Part shown: positions 62,472 through 64,000 of the stretch, piece after piece
Layout of the letters: each line of letters begins with the position of its first letter
Position numbering within the stretch: position 1 is the stretch's first letter
DNA from: Combretum micranthum
Lineage: Eukaryota; Streptophyta; Magnoliopsida; Myrtales; Combretaceae
DNA: 64,000 nucleotides
NCBI GenBank assembly: GCA_024138025.1
Contig: JAMXBD010000066.1
Coordinates: 1,984,001-2,048,000 of the forward strand
Direction: 5' to 3'
Notes under the pieces: model-generated
What the model saw: only the letters and a program-made list of their open reading frames with translations
Databases searched by the model: none
Told to the model about the DNA's origin: nothing
Translations under genes and position numbers: made by a program

Positions 62472-62803
62472 GAGTTTTGGGGAGCTCTCCATGGTTTGCG
62501 TGAGGTACAGATTGGTTGTGCTTGAAATGGACAATGAAACAATGGTTAAATGGATTAAAAATAGAAACTTGGGGAACCAAGAGATGGAAATCTATTGCAG
62601 TCAATTGCTAAGATGTGTAGATATGACTGACTGCGGTGGTGCAACATGTCTCCAGAAAGGTTAATAGAGTTGCGGATCTATTTACTAATAACGTTAATCT
62701 TTCTTATGATCTACATAAGTTGGAAGTTATGCCCTCTTTTGTTAATGATATCTATTTGAAGGATGTTATAGGGGTTTCTTTTCCCTTTAATTGTATTACT
62801 TGA
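62472..62803 (+). pseudogene. RNase H-like (RVT_3 type) domain fragment
   Basis: Three pieces in changing frames together match the plant RNase H-like domain found in LINE-derived and host 'ribonuclease H protein' genes: EFWGALHGLRE (62472-62504), then YRLVVLEMDNETMVKWIKNR (from about 62506), then VQHVSRKVNRVADLFTNN and LSYDLHKLEVMPSFVNDIYL to TGA at 62803. The E, the D of LEMDN and the D of RVADL correspond to conserved acidic residues. Frameshifts near 62505 and 62630 make it a pseudogene. No LINE reverse transcriptase is visible upstream. Confidence 0.75.
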
Positions 62804-64000
62804 TTTACATGTTTCTATCCCTTTCTAAAAATTAAATAAAATAATTAGACCCATCTTGGCAATGCTTATCACAATGGAGGTAGAGGGGGTAAGAAACCGC
62901 AACCTTTAGCCTTAGATACTGACTTGTAGGCTTCCAATCCTTAACACATCTATTACTTCCTCTTTTTCACTTGCATACTATCCTTCAAATTAGATTAAAT
63001 TCTTATTCTCGAGTTTTGCCATCACTAATTAAGCTCCATCTCTTCTCTTATCTCAATTCGCATTCGTCATGTTTTCATAATCTTCCTTTTGTCCCCGCAT
63101 CTTTTGCCAATCCTTAAACTTGCAAACATAGTGTTTTATGAGTGTATCGTTATTTTATTCATTCAAACTTACTTATTATATGCAAATGATTTAAAATAGA
63201 TAAATAAATAATTACACGATAAGTTTTTGAAAGTTAAGCTTAATATAGGAAATTACTATCCATAACCCTTGTGTTGTCTGTATATCGTTATAGTCTATTT
63301 GTTAAATTTCTTCACTTAAAGTCATGGAACAACTTGCAAAGATAAGAATTACATGACATGTATGATGTGAATAGCAAAACCTAATGAAAGAATCAAGTAT
63401 TTTGGAAGTAGCTTAAATCGAATTGAATTACAATTAAAGTAATTGGGTTTACATATGAACCGATTAAATGTTTTTTAATTCATAATTCTTGACCAATTAA
63501 AAGTGGTTTGATTCATTCCAATTTTGCATCGAGTTATTTTAAGCATAGTTCAATTTCACATGTAAATTGAACAAAAATAATCATGAGCACCTCTAATTTG
63601 AGGTAGAGCTAATGTTTACTTGGTATTAAGGATGCAACTAAGACAACATTTAGAACCACTCATTTAAGACTTGAACCCACCCTACTTCTCATAGGGTATT
63701 CTAAATTTGAATCTAAACTTTACAGGGTTTTTACCAATATACCTTAACTTGCCCCTTTAGGGTATCAAATTGAATCGCCTTGCTTGGTTGTTTGACCCAA
63801 TCGAGATGGTTTAAGCATACAATTAAAACCAAAAACTAGTTTAACCTAAAAACCAAACAAGGAAATCCAAGTTAAGCTATTAAAACAAAGAAAAATATCT
63901 TTAAATGATATGAAATATATATATATACATCTTGTTTTCTAAATAAGTTCATATTGTAAATAGTATCTGAACATTGACAAAATATGCAATTGGGTATTTA
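62804..64000. other. AT-rich end of window
   Basis: No gene. From about 63627 to the end lie cctaccctacttctcatagggt-like and agggtttttacc words related to the 2084 and 58064 hAT-like family; the copy is diverged and may continue past the window. Confidence 0.35.

Noticed and set aside
1..64000. CRISPR array, bacterial operon or organelle insertion
   Set aside because: No regularly spaced identical repeats, no clustered same-strand bacterial genes and no recognisable chloroplast or mitochondrial gene were seen.

Overview
This window looks like nuclear DNA from a flowering plant, probably a dicot. It is AT-rich, has intron-containing genes with GT-AG junctions, and encodes a plant-type PLS/E-class PPR protein. 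Most of the sequence is decayed Ty1/copia, Ty3/gypsy and non-autonomous hAT-like elements. I cannot name the species. No tRNA, rRNA, CRISPR array or bacterial-type operon was found.

Three genes look functional. (1) A small three-exon divergent CRAL-TRIO (SEC14-like) gene lies on the + strand at 11197-14999 and has a 2.4 kb second intron. (2) A two-exon TruA/PUS1-family tRNA pseudouridine synthase lies on the - strand at 16581-18434, tail to tail with the first gene. (3) A single-exon E/E+-class pentatricopeptide repeat gene lies on the - strand at 46312-48471. They share no pathway; they are isolated genes in a repeat-rich region.

Layout: 1-5.3 kb holds two hAT-like elements and a 5'-truncated copia element with its 3' LTR. 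5.3-10.7 kb is unassigned AT-rich DNA. 10.7-18.5 kb is the gene island. 18.65-25.1 kb is a complete but decayed Ty3/gypsy element on the - strand, with both LTRs, a primer-binding site and a polypurine tract; its 3' LTR begins about 220 bp upstream of the pseudouridine synthase start. 25.5-26.1 kb is a hAT-like element. 29.6-42.3 kb is a 12.65 kb nest: a - strand copia element with both LTRs and an extra reading frame 3' of pol, a 2.1 kb gag-only LTR element inside its 5' LTR, and a 1.6 kb hAT-like element inside its RNase H region. 44.0-44.6 kb is another hAT-like element. 46.3-48.5 kb is the PPR gene. 48.8-49.8 kb is a cluster of foldback MITE-like repeats. 51.6-52.3 kb is a long ATT/GTT-rich simple repeat. 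54.6-57.1 kb is a gypsy fragment. 57.4 and 58.1 kb are two more hAT-like elements. 62.5-62.8 kb is an RNase H-like (RVT_3) pseudogene fragment.

The least ordinary feature is the extra frame downstream of copia pol (32149-31148, - strand). It stays in one frame for about 334 codons, with seven stops and no frameshift that I could find. From memory it resembles the family called 'putative plant transposon protein'. Boundaries, splice sites and target-site duplications were read by eye; no database search was possible.
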